DNA of 15,316 nucleotides from a bacterium. GTDB lineage: Bacteria > Krumholzibacteriota > Krumholzibacteriia > Krumholzibacteriales > WJIX01. The notes beneath the pieces were generated by a model that had not been told where the DNA came from, made no database searches, and was given only the letters and a program-made list of their open reading frames with translations. The DNA is taken from positions 1-15,316 of the forward strand of contig JAGHBT010000316.1 of assembly GCA_021160845.1 (NCBI GenBank), given 5' to 3'. A program made the position numbers and the translations under genes. Shown here in pieces: positions 7,513-14,488 of this stretch (the first letter of the stretch is position 1; the number at the start of each line of letters is the position of its first letter).

Positions 7513-8766
7513 CTAACCGCTAATCCTCGTTATATCCGCTCCCAGAGCTACAAGTTTCTCCTCGATTCTCTCATACCCCCTGTCGATATGATATATCCTC
7601 AGCACCTTTGTTTCCCCATGGGCCGCTAATCCTGCAAGAATTAGGGCGGAACTTGCCCTGATATCCGTAGCCATTACAGGCGCTCCCTCAAATCTTTCGA
7701 CTCCGTTAACAATCGCGACGCTACCGTCAATATTTATATCAGCTCCAAGTCTTCCGAGCTCAGCTACATGGGTAAACCTGTCCGGGTAAACATGTTCAAT
7801 TATCGAACTTGCACCGTCAGCAAGGCAAAGAACCGACATCATCTGCGCCTGCATATCCGTTGGAAACGCGGGATAATACCCCGTTTCCACTTCAGCATGT
7901 CTGATTTTTGCCGGGGCTTCAACTGTCAGCCCATTTTTAAAAAGTTTAATGTTCGCTCCACACTCGGAGAGTTTATTAATAATCGAGTGCATGTGATCCG
8001 GTTCACATTCTCTGATCTCTATCTTCCCTCCCGTAATAACCGCTGCCGCTGCGAATGTGCCCGCTTCGATCCTGTCGGGAATCACCCTGAAATTAAAAGG
8101 CTCTATTTCCCTAACGCCTTCTATTTGTATTCTTGAGCTTTCTTCTCCATCAATTTTTGCTCCTGATTGCTTTAGGGCCTCTGCCAGATTGACAATTTCC
8201 GGTTCACGCGCAGCGTTTTCTATAATGGTTATACCCCGCGCCAAGACTGCCGCCATTAAAATATTCACAGTCGCCCCTACACTGGGAACAGAAAGAATAA
8301 TTTCAGCCCCATGAAGCTCTTTCGCTGAAGCTTCAATATAGCCATGATCAATCTCAATTTTAGCACCTAGCGCCATAAGACCTTTAAGATGCAGATCAAT
8401 AGGCCTGGGTCCCCACGCGCAACCCCCGGGCAGAGAAACACGAGCGTGGCCATACTTCGCAATCAATGGAGCCAGCACATAAATGGAAGCTCTCATCGTT
8501 CTGACTAAATTATACGGGGCTTCTTCCGATTCAATTTTAGAAGCATCCAAAAAAAGCCTCGAATTGTTAAATTCAACATCAACCCCTAAGCCTCTAAGAA
8601 GTTCCGACATGGTTTCCGTATCTTTAAGATCCGGAACATTTTCCAGAACACACTTGCCCCCAGTTAAGATCGCAGCAGCCATAAGAGGTAACATGGCATT
8701 CTTGGCTCCGCTAATATTTACGCTACCTTCCAGTTTACTCGGACCTCTTATAATAAAACTGTCCAT
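7513..8766 (-). CDS. murA: UDP-N-acetylglucosamine 1-carboxyvinyltransferase MurA
   Basis: MurA transfers enolpyruvate from PEP to UDP-GlcNAc, the first committed step of peptidoglycan synthesis in the cytoplasm. The 417-aa length is normal. Key residues are present: K22 in SGAKNA, catalytic C116 in PGGCAWGPRP (the fosfomycin-binding cysteine, so the enzyme is predicted to be of the sensitive type), RMRAS-like VRTMRAS (88-94), and D304 in the AFPTDMQAQ loop. The tandem alpha/beta inverse barrel pattern is intact. The ATG at 8766 follows AAAGGGGA with about 6 nt spacing. It starts 14 nt after the prmC stop and ends 24 nt before selB. A 7-nt tandem repeat (TTAGCGG twice) spans the stop codon. 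Confidence 0.98.
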   Translation of the reverse strand: MDSFIIRGPSKLEGSVNISGAKNAMLPLMAAAILTGGKCVLENVPDLKDTETMSELLRGLGVDVEFNNSRLFLDASKIESEEAPYNLVRTMRASIYVLAPLIAKYGHARVSLPGGCAWGPRPIDLHLKGLMALGAKIEIDHGYIEASAKELHGAEIILSVPSVGATVNILMAAVLARGITIIENAAREPEIVNLAEALKQSGAKIDGEESSRIQIEGVREIEPFNFRVIPDRIEAGTFAAAAVITGGKIEIRECEPDHMHSIINKLSECGANIKLFKNGLTVEAPAKIRHAEVETGYYPAFPTDMQAQMMSVLCLADGASSIIEHVYPDRFTHVAELGRLGADINIDGSVAIVNGVERFEGAPVMATDIRASSALILAGLAAHGETKVLRIYHIDRGYERIEEKLVALGADITRISG

Positions 8767-8780
8767 ATTTTTCCCCTTTA

Positions 8781-9665
8781 TCAGTCCGGTCTAAATGCCG
8801 TTACTATACGTTTAAAATCATTATAATCCTTGCTCGTTTCTACCCGTTTATAACCGGCTTTCCCGAATATACTCTCTACATAGGAAGCTAAGTTGTCCCC
8901 TGTTTCAACAGCCAACATCCCTCCCGGATTTAAAAAATAAAGCCCAGCGTTAACTAATAACGGATAGAAATCCTTACCCTCCTTCCCGCCGTCAAGCGCG
9001 GTTCTGTTTTCATAACAAGAAACTTCTTTTTGAAGGGTGTCAATTTCATCAGTTGGTATATATGGAGGGTTGGAAATTAGAAGATCAAATCTCTGGTTAT
9101 TAACTACAACGTCGAATGTTGACGCAACAAAGGATTGTATCCGGTCGGAAACCCCCAAAGAATCAAAATTCTCTCTGGCTAGTTCAACTGCCTTCCGGGA
9201 AATATCAAAACCAACCCCTCGCCAATTCTTATGCCGCATAGCAAGAGTAGCGGATATAACCCCTGTTCCAAGTCCAAACTCCAAAAAACGAACAGACGAT
9301 TTCTCCCCTAACAATGCATCTACCCGTTCAATCAAAATTTCTGTTTCCGGTCTTGGAATAAATACTCCTTCCCGAACCCGAAACATAATAGAGAAGAATT
9401 CCGTTTCCCCAAGAATGTACTGCAACGGATAATGTTGAGATCTCTTTAATAAATCCTCACGGTAGACAGCCATTTCCCCATCACCCAGAATGGAATCAAA
9501 ATCAAGATAAAGATCCATTCTTGTACAATTTCTGGCTTTCGCGAGAAGATACTCGGCATTTAAGCGAGGAGATTCAATATCATACCTTGCAAGGTATTCT
9601 TCTGAGAGCTTAACCGCGTCTAGCACCTTCGGCGGCTTACTATTTTTTCGCCGCCCTGTTTTCAA
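8781..9665 (-). CDS. prmC: release factor glutamine methyltransferase PrmC (HemK)
   Basis: PrmC uses SAM to methylate the glutamine of the GGQ motif in RF1 and RF2, which raises the rate of peptide release. The 294-aa product has the N-terminal helical release-factor-binding domain (about 14-90), then the linker signature FIPRPETE (102-109). The SAM-binding motif is EFGLGTG (129-135; DLGTGSG in most relatives). The catalytic motif SNPPYIP (198-204) grips the glutamine amide, and LDGG is at 224-227. The start codon is TTG at 9665 with AAAGGA about 6 nt upstream; I see no better ATG near the domain start. The N-terminus is very basic (KTGRRKNSK). It lies 18 nt after prfA, whose product is its substrate, and 14 nt before murA. 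Confidence 0.97.
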   Translation of the reverse strand: MKTGRRKNSKPPKVLDAVKLSEEYLARYDIESPRLNAEYLLAKARNCTRMDLYLDFDSILGDGEMAVYREDLLKRSQHYPLQYILGETEFFSIMFRVREGVFIPRPETEILIERVDALLGEKSSVRFLEFGLGTGVISATLAMRHKNWRGVGFDISRKAVELARENFDSLGVSDRIQSFVASTFDVVVNNQRFDLLISNPPYIPTDEIDTLQKEVSCYENRTALDGGKEGKDFYPLLVNAGLYFLNPGGMLAVETGDNLASYVESIFGKAGYKRVETSKDYNDFKRIVTAFRPD

Positions 9666-9683
9666 TTATTTTCCTTTCCCTTA

Positions 9684-10799
9684 TTACTCTGAAGTCTTTT
9701 CCCGCGTTTTTTCTATCTCTTCACTTAATTGTTTTTCTCTCTCCGATAATACTAAAGCTTCTATTATTTCATCAAGTTCTCCATCCATCACGCCTTTGAG
9801 ATTATGTGTGGTAAACTTAATTCTGTGATCGCTTACTCTCCCCTGAGGATAATTATAAGTTCTTATTTTCGCACTTCTGTCGCCGGAGCCAACCATGCTT
9901 TTTCTCTTTTTTGCCCTCTTTTCGTCCCGTTCCCTTTTCGCGGCTTCAAAAAGTCTGGACCTAAGAACCTTTAGAGCCTGGTCTCTATTTTTATGCTGTG
10001 ATTTTTCATCCTGGCAACTCACAACCAACCCCGATGGAAGATGTGTAATCCTTACAGCGGAATCCGTCATATTTACACTTTGCCCCCCCGGACCACTAGC
10101 TCTGAAAACATCAATCTTTAAATCTTTCTGATCAATCTTTATATCTATATCCTTTGCTTCCGGCAACACTGCGACAGTAACCGCTGAAGTGTGTATCCTT
10201 CCCCCTGATTCTGTTTCAGGGACTCGCTGCACCCTATGTACACCTCTTTCAAACTTCAACTTCCCAAATGCTTCTTTTCCGCTAATCATGAAAATTATTT
10301 CCTTGAAACCACCCGCTTCTGAGGGATGACTGCCTATAATATCTAATTTCCATTTGTGTTTCTCGGCAAACAAACGGTACATTCTGGCAAGATCCCCTGC
10401 AAAGATAGCCGCTTCATTTCCACCCGTTCCAGCTCTTATTTCAAAAATTGTGTTTCTTGAATCATCAGGATCTTTTGGAATCAAGAGCAAATTGATTTCC
10501 TTTTCAAGGCTTTCAATATCCTCGTTTATTTCAGCCATCTCTTTTTTCGCAAACTCAACAAGCTCTTTGTCATCTGAATTATTAACTACATCTTCATCTT
10601 CTTCTATTGTTTTTTTAAATTCAAAATATTTTTTTATCCGAATAACAGATTGTTCTAATTCGCTTCTTTCTACAGCAAAATCACGATAACGTGATTGGTC
10701 CCTTATTATCTCCGGAGCTGACATCTGCGTCGTTAGCTGGTCGAAACGCTCGACAATAGTTTTATATCTTTTTTTATTATCCACTTGCAAAGCCTCCAT
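9684..10799 (-). CDS. prfA: peptide chain release factor 1 (RF1)
   Basis: RF1 recognises UAA and UAG in the ribosomal A site and triggers hydrolysis of peptidyl-tRNA. The 371-aa product shows the codon-reading tripeptide PET (194-196, in QRVPETESGGRIHTS). This fits the PxT class of RF1 rather than the SPF of RF2. It also has the catalytic GGQ (238-240) in GPGGQSVN, and the typical GSGDRSAKIRTYN and PQGRVSDHRI segments. The GGQ glutamine is the target of the neighbouring PrmC. The annotated ATG at 10799 has no good ribosome binding site of its own. Its own codons form GGAGG (10797-10793), which lies 8 nt before an in-frame GTG at 10784, so the real product may begin at residue 6 (VDNKKRY). It lies 235 nt after rpmE, with no strong promoter seen in the gap. 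Confidence 0.97.
   Translation of the reverse strand: MEALQVDNKKRYKTIVERFDQLTTQMSAPEIIRDQSRYRDFAVERSELEQSVIRIKKYFEFKKTIEEDEDVVNNSDDKELVEFAKKEMAEINEDIESLEKEINLLLIPKDPDDSRNTIFEIRAGTGGNEAAIFAGDLARMYRLFAEKHKWKLDIIGSHPSEAGGFKEIIFMISGKEAFGKLKFERGVHRVQRVPETESGGRIHTSAVTVAVLPEAKDIDIKIDQKDLKIDVFRASGPGGQSVNMTDSAVRITHLPSGLVVSCQDEKSQHKNRDQALKVLRSRLFEAAKRERDEKRAKKRKSMVGSGDRSAKIRTYNYPQGRVSDHRIKFTTHNLKGVMDGELDEIIEALVLSEREKQLSEEIEKTREKTSE
10793..10797 (-). promoter_or_regulatory. possible internal ribosome binding site for a GTG start of prfA
   Basis: GGAGG on the minus strand lies inside the first codons of the annotated frame and 8 nt before GTG at 10784. The ATG at 10799 is preceded only by ACAGAGTTTT. 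This favours the shorter RF1 by five residues, but does not prove it. Confidence 0.45.
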
Positions 10800-11034
10800 A
10801 AAACTCTGTCGAACAAATAAAACCAGCTTATCTTTAACAGACTAACAAATTACTAATCACTGTAAAGAATTTTGCTTCAGTATTCCAGAAAAATATGAAA
10901 CAACAGTCTCATTTATACAAAATGCCTTTTTTCTGAAATAATTAGTTCACGCACTGTAGTAAAGAGCAGATACACCAATCCCCCAACACAACAGATTATC
11001 TGCAGGGAACTATTAATTTGGAAGGGGATTATAA

Positions 11035-11265
11035 TTACTTCTCTTTTTTGTCCGCCTGGGTTTTCCTGTAATCACCATATTTGCGGTTGAATCTTTCCAC
11101 GCGTCCAGCTGTATCAACAAGTTTCTGTTTCCCTGTAAAAAAGGGGTGACACGCCGAACAAATTTCCACGTGAATATTTTCCTTTGTAGAACGGGTTTCA
11201 ATCACATTGCCGCAAACACAGGTAATTGTCGTTTTCTTATAATCAGGATGTATACCTTTTTTCAT
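11035..11265 (-). CDS. rpmE: 50S ribosomal protein L31, zinc-binding form
   Basis: L31 bridges the large and small ribosomal subunits near the central protuberance. The 76-aa product begins MKKGIHPDYK, typical of the family, and keeps four cysteines (C16, C18, C36, C39; CVCGN and CSACHPFFTG). This is the zinc-containing C+ form rather than the zinc-free paralogue induced when zinc is scarce. The HPFFTGKQKLVDTAGRVERF block is highly conserved, and a lysine-rich tail follows. The ATG at 11265 has TTGGAG 6 nt upstream. It sits between rho and prfA, a common arrangement, with gaps of 198 and 235 nt. An AT-rich 8-bp hairpin (11324-11348) lies in its leader. A weak TTGTAT-17-TAGATT promoter-like pair is also present there but is unconvincing. 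Confidence 0.96.
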   Translation of the reverse strand: MKKGIHPDYKKTTITCVCGNVIETRSTKENIHVEICSACHPFFTGKQKLVDTAGRVERFNRKYGDYRKTQADKKEK

Positions 11266-11323
11266 TTTTCACTCCAAAGATTTTGTTACAAATTCCTATT
11301 GCCAACACAGTTAATCTAATGAG

Positions 11324-11348
11324 ATTTTGTTCAAGATACAAACAAAAT
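11324..11348 (-). repeat. 8-bp AT-rich inverted repeat upstream of rpmE
   Basis: ATTTTGTT (11324-11331) and AACAAAAT (11341-11348) are exact reverse complements around a 9-nt loop, about 60 nt before the rpmE start. It could form a weak leader hairpin or a protein-binding site for autogenous control. The stem is almost entirely A-T, so stability would be low. Confidence 0.3.
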
Positions 11349-11463
11349 ATGCATTTTTCTTCTTTTCTCCTCACATTTTACGCGTGCAGACAGCGCCTGC
11401 CTGCTGACGACCGCATCTGACAAACTTAACCGAAGCTCAATCGTCAATAGATTATGAAAGCTT

Positions 11464-12711
11464 CTATGTATTCATAGATTTAAGAAATGCAGCATTGGTT
11501 TTGGTTTTCTTCATTTTCTCAACAAGAAATTCCATAGCCTCAACACAACTTTTGTCACTCAGAAACTTCCTCAATATATAAACCTTGCTTATTACTTTCT
11601 CAGAAAGAAGCAATTCTTCTTTCCTGGTTCCTGAACGGAAAATATCAATAGCGGGCCAAACTCTCTTGTCAGCCAGCCTTCTGTCAAGCTGTATCTCGAG
11701 GTTTCCGGTACCTTTGAATTCTTCAAAAATGACTTCGTCCATCCTACTTCCGGTTTCGATAAGCGCTGTGGCAATAATCGTCAAACTACCCTGTTCTTCT
11801 GTATTTCTTGCCGCTCCAAAGAAACGCTTTGGCCTCTGAAGCGCATTGGAGTCAACTCCACCGGACAATATCTTTCCCGAGTGAGGAACAACGGTATTAT
11901 GAGCTCTCGCCAGCCGGGTAATACTATCGAGTAAAATCACAACATCTCTGCCGTGCTCAACTAGGCACTTGGCTTTCTGAATAACCATATCAGCGACATG
12001 AACATGCCTATCCGCGGGCTCATCAAAGGTTGAACTAACAACCTCACCTTCAACAGAACGTTTCATGTCGGTTACTTCTTCAGGCCGTTCATCTATTAAA
12101 AGAACAATTAAAGTTACTTCGGGGTGATTTGTCGTTATCGCGTGCGCGATTTTTTGCAGGAGTATTGTTTTTCCTGTTCTCGGCGGCGCGACGATCAGCG
12201 CGCGCTGTCCCTTCCCGATAGGAGTAAGAAGGTTCATCAGACGAGCCGACAAATCCTTTGGATCATATTCAAGATCAATCATTTCTTCGGGATAAAGGGG
12301 CGTTAAATTATCGAAAAGCGTTTTTCTCTTGTTTTGCTTAGGATCCTCTCCATTTATAGCTTCCACTCTCAATAGAGCAAAATATCTCTCTGAATCTTTT
12401 GGCGGTCTGACTTGTCCATAAACAGTGTCGCCGGTACGAAGTGAAAACTTTTTTATCTGTGATGGCGAAACATATATGTCATCGGGACCTGGGAGGTAAT
12501 TATATGAAGGAGATCTTAAAAACCCATATCTTTCAGGCAGTATTTGAAGTACGCCTTCATTAAAAATATGCCCGTTTTGTTTTGCCTGAGCAGCAAGGAT
12601 TTTGAAGATTATTTCCTGCCTACGAAGACTGCTGGCTTCATTTATTTCCAGGTCCTCCGCAATTTTCATTAATTCTTCAATTTTCTTGCTCTTAAGTTCT
12701 ACTATATCCAT
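11464..12711 (-). CDS. rho: transcription termination factor Rho
   Basis: Rho is a hexameric RNA-dependent ATPase that ends transcription of untranslated RNA. The 415-aa length matches the core protein without the long inserts of some phyla. It has an N-terminal helical domain (1-45) and the RNA-binding cold-shock-like domain (GVLQILPERYGFLRS, 53-67, with primary-site residues). The ATPase core holds Walker A APPRTGKT (175-182), the catalytic segment LLIDERPEEVTDM (204-216), Walker B VVILLDS (257-263), and the Q/R-loop region SGGVDSNALQRPKRFFGAARN split over 283-302. The ATG at 12711 follows AAAAGGGG with about 9 nt spacing. A strong promoter lies about 300 nt upstream, leaving a long foldable leader. 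Escherichia coli Rho regulates its own synthesis in such a leader, so autoregulation is plausible here. A 6-bp perfect hairpin overlaps the stop codon. Confidence 0.98.
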   Translation of the reverse strand: MDIVELKSKKIEELMKIAEDLEINEASSLRRQEIIFKILAAQAKQNGHIFNEGVLQILPERYGFLRSPSYNYLPGPDDIYVSPSQIKKFSLRTGDTVYGQVRPPKDSERYFALLRVEAINGEDPKQNKRKTLFDNLTPLYPEEMIDLEYDPKDLSARLMNLLTPIGKGQRALIVAPPRTGKTILLQKIAHAITTNHPEVTLIVLLIDERPEEVTDMKRSVEGEVVSSTFDEPADRHVHVADMVIQKAKCLVEHGRDVVILLDSITRLARAHNTVVPHSGKILSGGVDSNALQRPKRFFGAARNTEEQGSLTIIATALIETGSRMDEVIFEEFKGTGNLEIQLDRRLADKRVWPAIDIFRSGTRKEELLLSEKVISKVYILRKFLSDKSCVEAMEFLVEKMKKTKTNAAFLKSMNT

Positions 12712-12906
12712 CAGTTCTAGCCCCTTTTGCCTTAATTCTGTTTTTTGGCCATTTCACTTGAGTAGGGAAATTATTTCTTCCCATTGAGCGACAATTAACT
12801 ATTCCTTGTGCAAAGCAAATTTCAAGAGAACCGCTGCAAGCCAGATAGCTTGAATCCAAAAAGCATTTATCAACTAACTGTCACATGGAATCTCATTTTA
12901 ATTCGG

Positions 12907-12970
12907 CAGATAATACTACTACTTTAACCCTTTTTCATTCAGATGACTCAGTCATTTCCACTATTATCTG
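12907..12970 (-). promoter_or_regulatory. foldable element in the rho leader
   Basis: CAGATAATA (12970-12962 on the minus strand) pairs perfectly with TATTATCTG (12915-12907), a 9-bp outer stem. The enclosed 46 nt contain the palindrome ATGACTGAGTCAT (12955-12943), with 6-bp arms around one base. The element starts about 40 nt after the predicted transcription start and ends about 195 nt before the rho ATG. It could be an attenuation structure or an operator. The rest of the 479-nt gap between rho and the TPR gene shows no convincing gene and no terminator with a T-run. Confidence 0.4.
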
Positions 12971-13016
12971 AAGGAGAATCAAGAACGGCAATGAAACGAC
13001 ATTCCAGACTATGCTA

Positions 13017-13045
13017 ATGTTACCCTAATACACTCCCGATGTCAA
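13017..13045 (-). promoter_or_regulatory. sigma70-type promoter of rho
   Basis: A perfect -35 box TTGACA (13045-13040), a 17-nt spacer and TAACAT (13022-13017, 4 of 6 consensus). Transcription would begin near 13010. The leader to the rho ATG is therefore about 300 nt, unusually long for a gene with a normal ribosome binding site. Confidence 0.65.
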
Positions 13046-13190
13046 GCAAAATTCATGTCAATAAACTTCAGGAACTATTTTTTCCCATTTCTATATAATC
13101 CCGCTTCACACATGCCATCACAATAACAATACCTTCTGAACTGGTTTTATCCATTAAGCGCTTGAACAGGAAAAACACACAACAATTCTA

Positions 13191-14249
13191 CTACTTCTTT
13201 TGTTGGAAATCCAAAAACTTTTTGAAAGCCTCTTCCGCCTTTATTTTAAACCCCTTTTCCTTGTATGCAAGGCTGAGAATCTGCCAACCTCTTGGATCTT
13301 CCGGGGCTACCTTTTCCGTGTATTCTAAACCGAACATTATAGCCTGATCTAACAATTTCGCCTGATAGTAGGTTACAAGAAGACTGTAAGCTGTCATTTC
13401 ATCCTTCGGCTCGAGAAAATGAGCCTTCTCATAAGCCACAATTGCCTTGTGATACTTATTCTGTTGTCGATAAACAACCCCGAGGCTATAATAAATAGCA
13501 AAATTATCCTCGCCGCTCAGTTCGTATCCCTTTACGGCAATCTCATAAAACCTCGCCGCATTTGCCCATTCTCCTTTTAGCTGAAAATCATCTCCTGTAT
13601 TCTCAATACTTTTAACCTGCGTTGGGTCATCTTCAATGAGAGCTTCAAAACTCTCGACAGCTTGGTCAATTTTACCCTGAAAAGCCGATACTCTTCCAAT
13701 GATGGAAAGCGCGTTTATATAATCCTCATTTTCTTTGTCCAAGCGTAGCCTCAACGAATCAACAGCTTCAAAACTCTTTTCGTAATAAGTAGAATCCTCA
13801 CTCGCAAGAGTGAAAGAAATCCTCACAAGCCTCAACCAACTCTTTAGCTTCCGCGGATCAGCTTTGGTAGCCTTATCAAATTCCTCAACAGATCCTTTCA
13901 TATTGCCTAGCTGATGCTCATTTAGCCCATTATTATAATGCCTTGCCCAATTCGATTGTATATTCTTTCCCACCAGTTCTGCTCTGTTCGGATCAAGCTG
14001 CGCTGATCTAATAAAATTTTCATAAGCCAATTTCATGCTGTCCTTTTTGCTATAAGAATACCCCAACTGATAATAAGCCTCCGCATCCATGGGATTCTTT
14101 TCAATACCGAGTTTGGCGTACTTAATCGCCTCGTCGAAACTCCCGTTCTGATTATGAAGCATGGCGCTTGTTGTCTCCACACTTTTACACCCGAAAATCC
14201 CGGCAACCACAAAAAGTACCGCAATAACGATAAACATATTTTTCCTCAT
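13191..14249 (-). CDS. TPR-repeat lipoprotein
   Basis: A 352-aa predicted lipoprotein. The signal peptide starts MRKNMF, has a hydrophobic core (IVIAVLFVVAG) and ends in the lipobox IFGC with the lipidated cysteine at residue 21. Lys-Ser follows, not Asp, so export onward to the outer membrane would be expected if Lol rules apply. The rest is a chain of tetratricopeptide-like helix pairs with spaced small and aromatic residues: AYYQLGYSYSKKDSMKLAYE, HYNNGLNEHQLGNMKGSVEEF, IIGRVSAFQGKIDQAVESF, YSLGVVYRQQNKYHKAIVAY and ILSLAYKEKGFKIKAEEAF. TPRs scaffold protein complexes; no enzyme domain is visible and the partner is unknown. GGAGG lies 10 nt before the ATG at 14249, and 7 nt before a TTG at 14252 that would add one residue. 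It has its own promoter. It sits between priA and rho, which suggest no specific role. Confidence 0.92.
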   Translation of the reverse strand: MRKNMFIVIAVLFVVAGIFGCKSVETTSAMLHNQNGSFDEAIKYAKLGIEKNPMDAEAYYQLGYSYSKKDSMKLAYENFIRSAQLDPNRAELVGKNIQSNWARHYNNGLNEHQLGNMKGSVEEFDKATKADPRKLKSWLRLVRISFTLASEDSTYYEKSFEAVDSLRLRLDKENEDYINALSIIGRVSAFQGKIDQAVESFEALIEDDPTQVKSIENTGDDFQLKGEWANAARFYEIAVKGYELSGEDNFAIYYSLGVVYRQQNKYHKAIVAYEKAHFLEPKDEMTAYSLLVTYYQAKLLDQAIMFGLEYTEKVAPEDPRGWQILSLAYKEKGFKIKAEEAFKKFLDFQQKK

Positions 14250-14405
14250 CAAAACAAACCCTCCTTTAACTCCGGTTCAGCTAGTGGAATACTCATACAC
14301 AACAAACAATCACCGCCACCATTCCTTTGGTGCTTTTTTACAAAATTACGCTTCAACAAATCATTTCAATTTTAAATTAAAATCCTAAACCTCTCGGTTA
14401 CCGTT

Positions 14406-14434
14406 AACTTAGCAAGCCAACTTTCCGGTGTCAA
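14406..14434 (-). promoter_or_regulatory. sigma70-type promoter of the TPR lipoprotein gene
   Basis: A perfect TTGACA (14434-14429), a 17-nt spacer and a weak -10 box TAAGTT (14411-14406, 3 of 6). The start point would be near 14399, giving a leader of about 150 nt. The -35 box is followed by CCGG, resembling the TCGG after the rho -35 box. Confidence 0.5.
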
Positions 14435-14488
14435 GTACCAATCAGCACTTCTATCATCAGCTTGAAAAAGCGGTTAGCTACCCATTTA

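Noticed and set aside
10966..11003. GCAGAT/ATCTGC inverted repeat between rpmE and prfA as a terminator
   Set aside because: The stem is only 6 bp with a 26-nt loop and no T-run. It is too weak to call.
11013..11201. A 62-codon frame overlapping rpmE on the same strand
   Set aside because: It is an out-of-frame shadow of rpmE, whose four-cysteine L31 sequence is unmistakable.
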